From an uncultured Erysipelotrichaceae bacterium (GTDB lineage Bacteria > Bacillota_I > Bacilli_A > RF39 > UBA660): 5,980 bases of DNA. Below are positions 5,741 to 5,980 of the stretch, in pieces; position 1 is the stretch's first letter; every line of letters begins with the position of its first letter. A model generated the notes under the pieces. The model made no database searches. It was not told the origin of the DNA and saw only the letters and a list, made by a program, of their open reading frames with translations. Position numbers and translations under genes: made by a program. The stretch is from assembly GCA_902783215.1 (NCBI GenBank), contig CACZQD010000026.1, positions 1 through 5,980 on the forward strand. The letters are read 5' to 3'.

Positions 5741-5749
5741 ATTATATCA
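5741..5749 (-). promoter_or_regulatory. extended -10 promoter of the nuclease gene
   Basis: Read leftward, TG-A-TATAAT (5749 to 5741) is a perfect extended -10. No good -35 stands at 16-18 bases (AGTGTT at 17), which extended -10 promoters tolerate. Transcription would start near 5734, about 13 bases before the ATG at 5721 and at the AGGAG site. That rules out the upstream GTG for this transcript. Confidence 0.65.
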
Positions 5750-5770
5750 CAATTTTCCACCCAAACACTG

Positions 5771-5780
5771 CTGAAGAGAG
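5771..5780. repeat. inverted copy of CTCTCTTCAG
   Basis: CTGAAGAGAG is the exact reverse complement of 3813-3822 and lies about 22 bases upstream of the extended -10 of the nuclease gene. With the left copy it forms a 10-bp inverted repeat around gene and promoter. Ten bases alone could be chance; the third copy at 5971 makes that less likely. Confidence 0.4.
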
Positions 5781-5825
5781 CAAAAATTAATAATTTCTAG
5801 GATTTATAAGACTTCACAATAAAAA

Positions 5826-5870
5826 TACATACGTTTTTCATACAAAAAAATCGTATGTAATTCGTATGTA
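5826..5870. repeat. CGTATGTA cluster (right): one inverted and two direct copies
   Basis: TACATACG (5826-5833, inverted) is followed by CGTATGTA at 5852-5859 and 5863-5870. The direct pair is spaced 11 bases apart, against 12 in the left cluster, and carries the same TCGTATGTAA context. The inverted and direct copies could also fold into a stem, with a half-copy CATAC (5839-5843) between. The flank 5722-5980 holds no gene that I can see. Confidence 0.7.
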
Positions 5871-5943
5871 AAAAGTATACCAAAGTAGAAAACTTTACAA
5901 AAAAGTTGTAATATTTGCTTATTTTCTTGTAATTTCTTGCAAC

Positions 5944-5973
5944 AAAAATGAGGTCACATTTATTCGTGACCTC
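5944..5973 (-). terminator. intrinsic terminator of a leftward gene beyond the right edge
   Basis: GAGGTCAC (5950-5957) and GTGACCTC (5966-5973) are perfect 8-bp arms around an 8-base loop. Read leftward, the hairpin is followed by ATTTTT (5949 to 5944), and rightward by no T-run. It therefore ends a minus-strand gene lying just outside the window. Confidence 0.75.
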
Positions 5974-5980
5974 TTCAGGG
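5971..5980. repeat. right copy of the CTCTTCAGGG direct repeat (cut by window edge)
   Basis: It is identical to 3815-3824 in the same orientation, 2156 bases away. Its first three bases belong to the terminator stem. The match runs to the last base of the window, so the true repeat may be longer. Confidence 0.5.

Noticed and set aside
5722..5760. GTG start adding 13 residues to the nuclease
   Set aside because: The added codons overlap the extended -10 and the AGGAG site, so the predicted transcript begins downstream of the GTG.
5891..5907. AACTTT-ACAAA-AAAGTT hairpin
   Set aside because: Six weak base pairs, no U-tract and no associated gene end; not a convincing terminator.

Overview
The window is AT-rich DNA from a low-GC Gram-positive bacterium, most likely an uncultured gut member of the Bacilli or a close relative. 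This rests on strong AGGAG-type ribosome binding sites, consensus sigma-A promoters, a CIRCE/HrcA heat-shock operator, hairpin-plus-U terminators, and the types of gene present. Tryptophan is written TGG throughout, no TGA lies inside the intact genes, and every visible stop is TAA or TAG. The standard bacterial code therefore fits, but the exact lineage cannot be read from the sequence.

Left part (1-2095, all leftward): a FAD-dependent oxidoreductase of the COG2509 type cut by the window edge, a small heat-shock protein (Hsp20), and a Sir2-family NAD-dependent protein deacylase. Hsp20 has a near-consensus promoter covered by a CIRCE operator. That operator overlaps the stop codon of the sir2 gene, so heat-shock control is written into the gene junction. 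Sir2 has its own promoter and no clear terminator, so its transcripts may run into hsp20.

Middle (2100-2970, rightward): two decayed genes in operon-like order. The first is the last ~45 residues of what looks like a collagen-like (BclA-type) surface protein. The second is a glycosyltransferase-2/TPR protein whose catalytic domain is missing: its first 36 residues run directly into the TPR tail in another frame, with a 14-bp stretch that fits both sides. This looks like the scar of a lost surface-glycoprotein locus.

Right part (2970-5980, leftward): an intact VanX-like zinc D,D-dipeptidase sharing a bidirectional terminator with the decayed locus, then a GmrSD-like (DUF262 + DUF1524) predicted defence nuclease. 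The nuclease gene is bracketed by repeats found on both sides of it: CGTATGTA motifs (five copies) and CTCTTCAG motifs (three copies). Near the left group lie a three-unit 10-bp repeat and an inverted repeat. This resembles the ends of a small mobile or recombinase-recognised defence cassette, but no recombinase is visible in the window. A terminator at the right edge shows that another leftward gene ends just outside.
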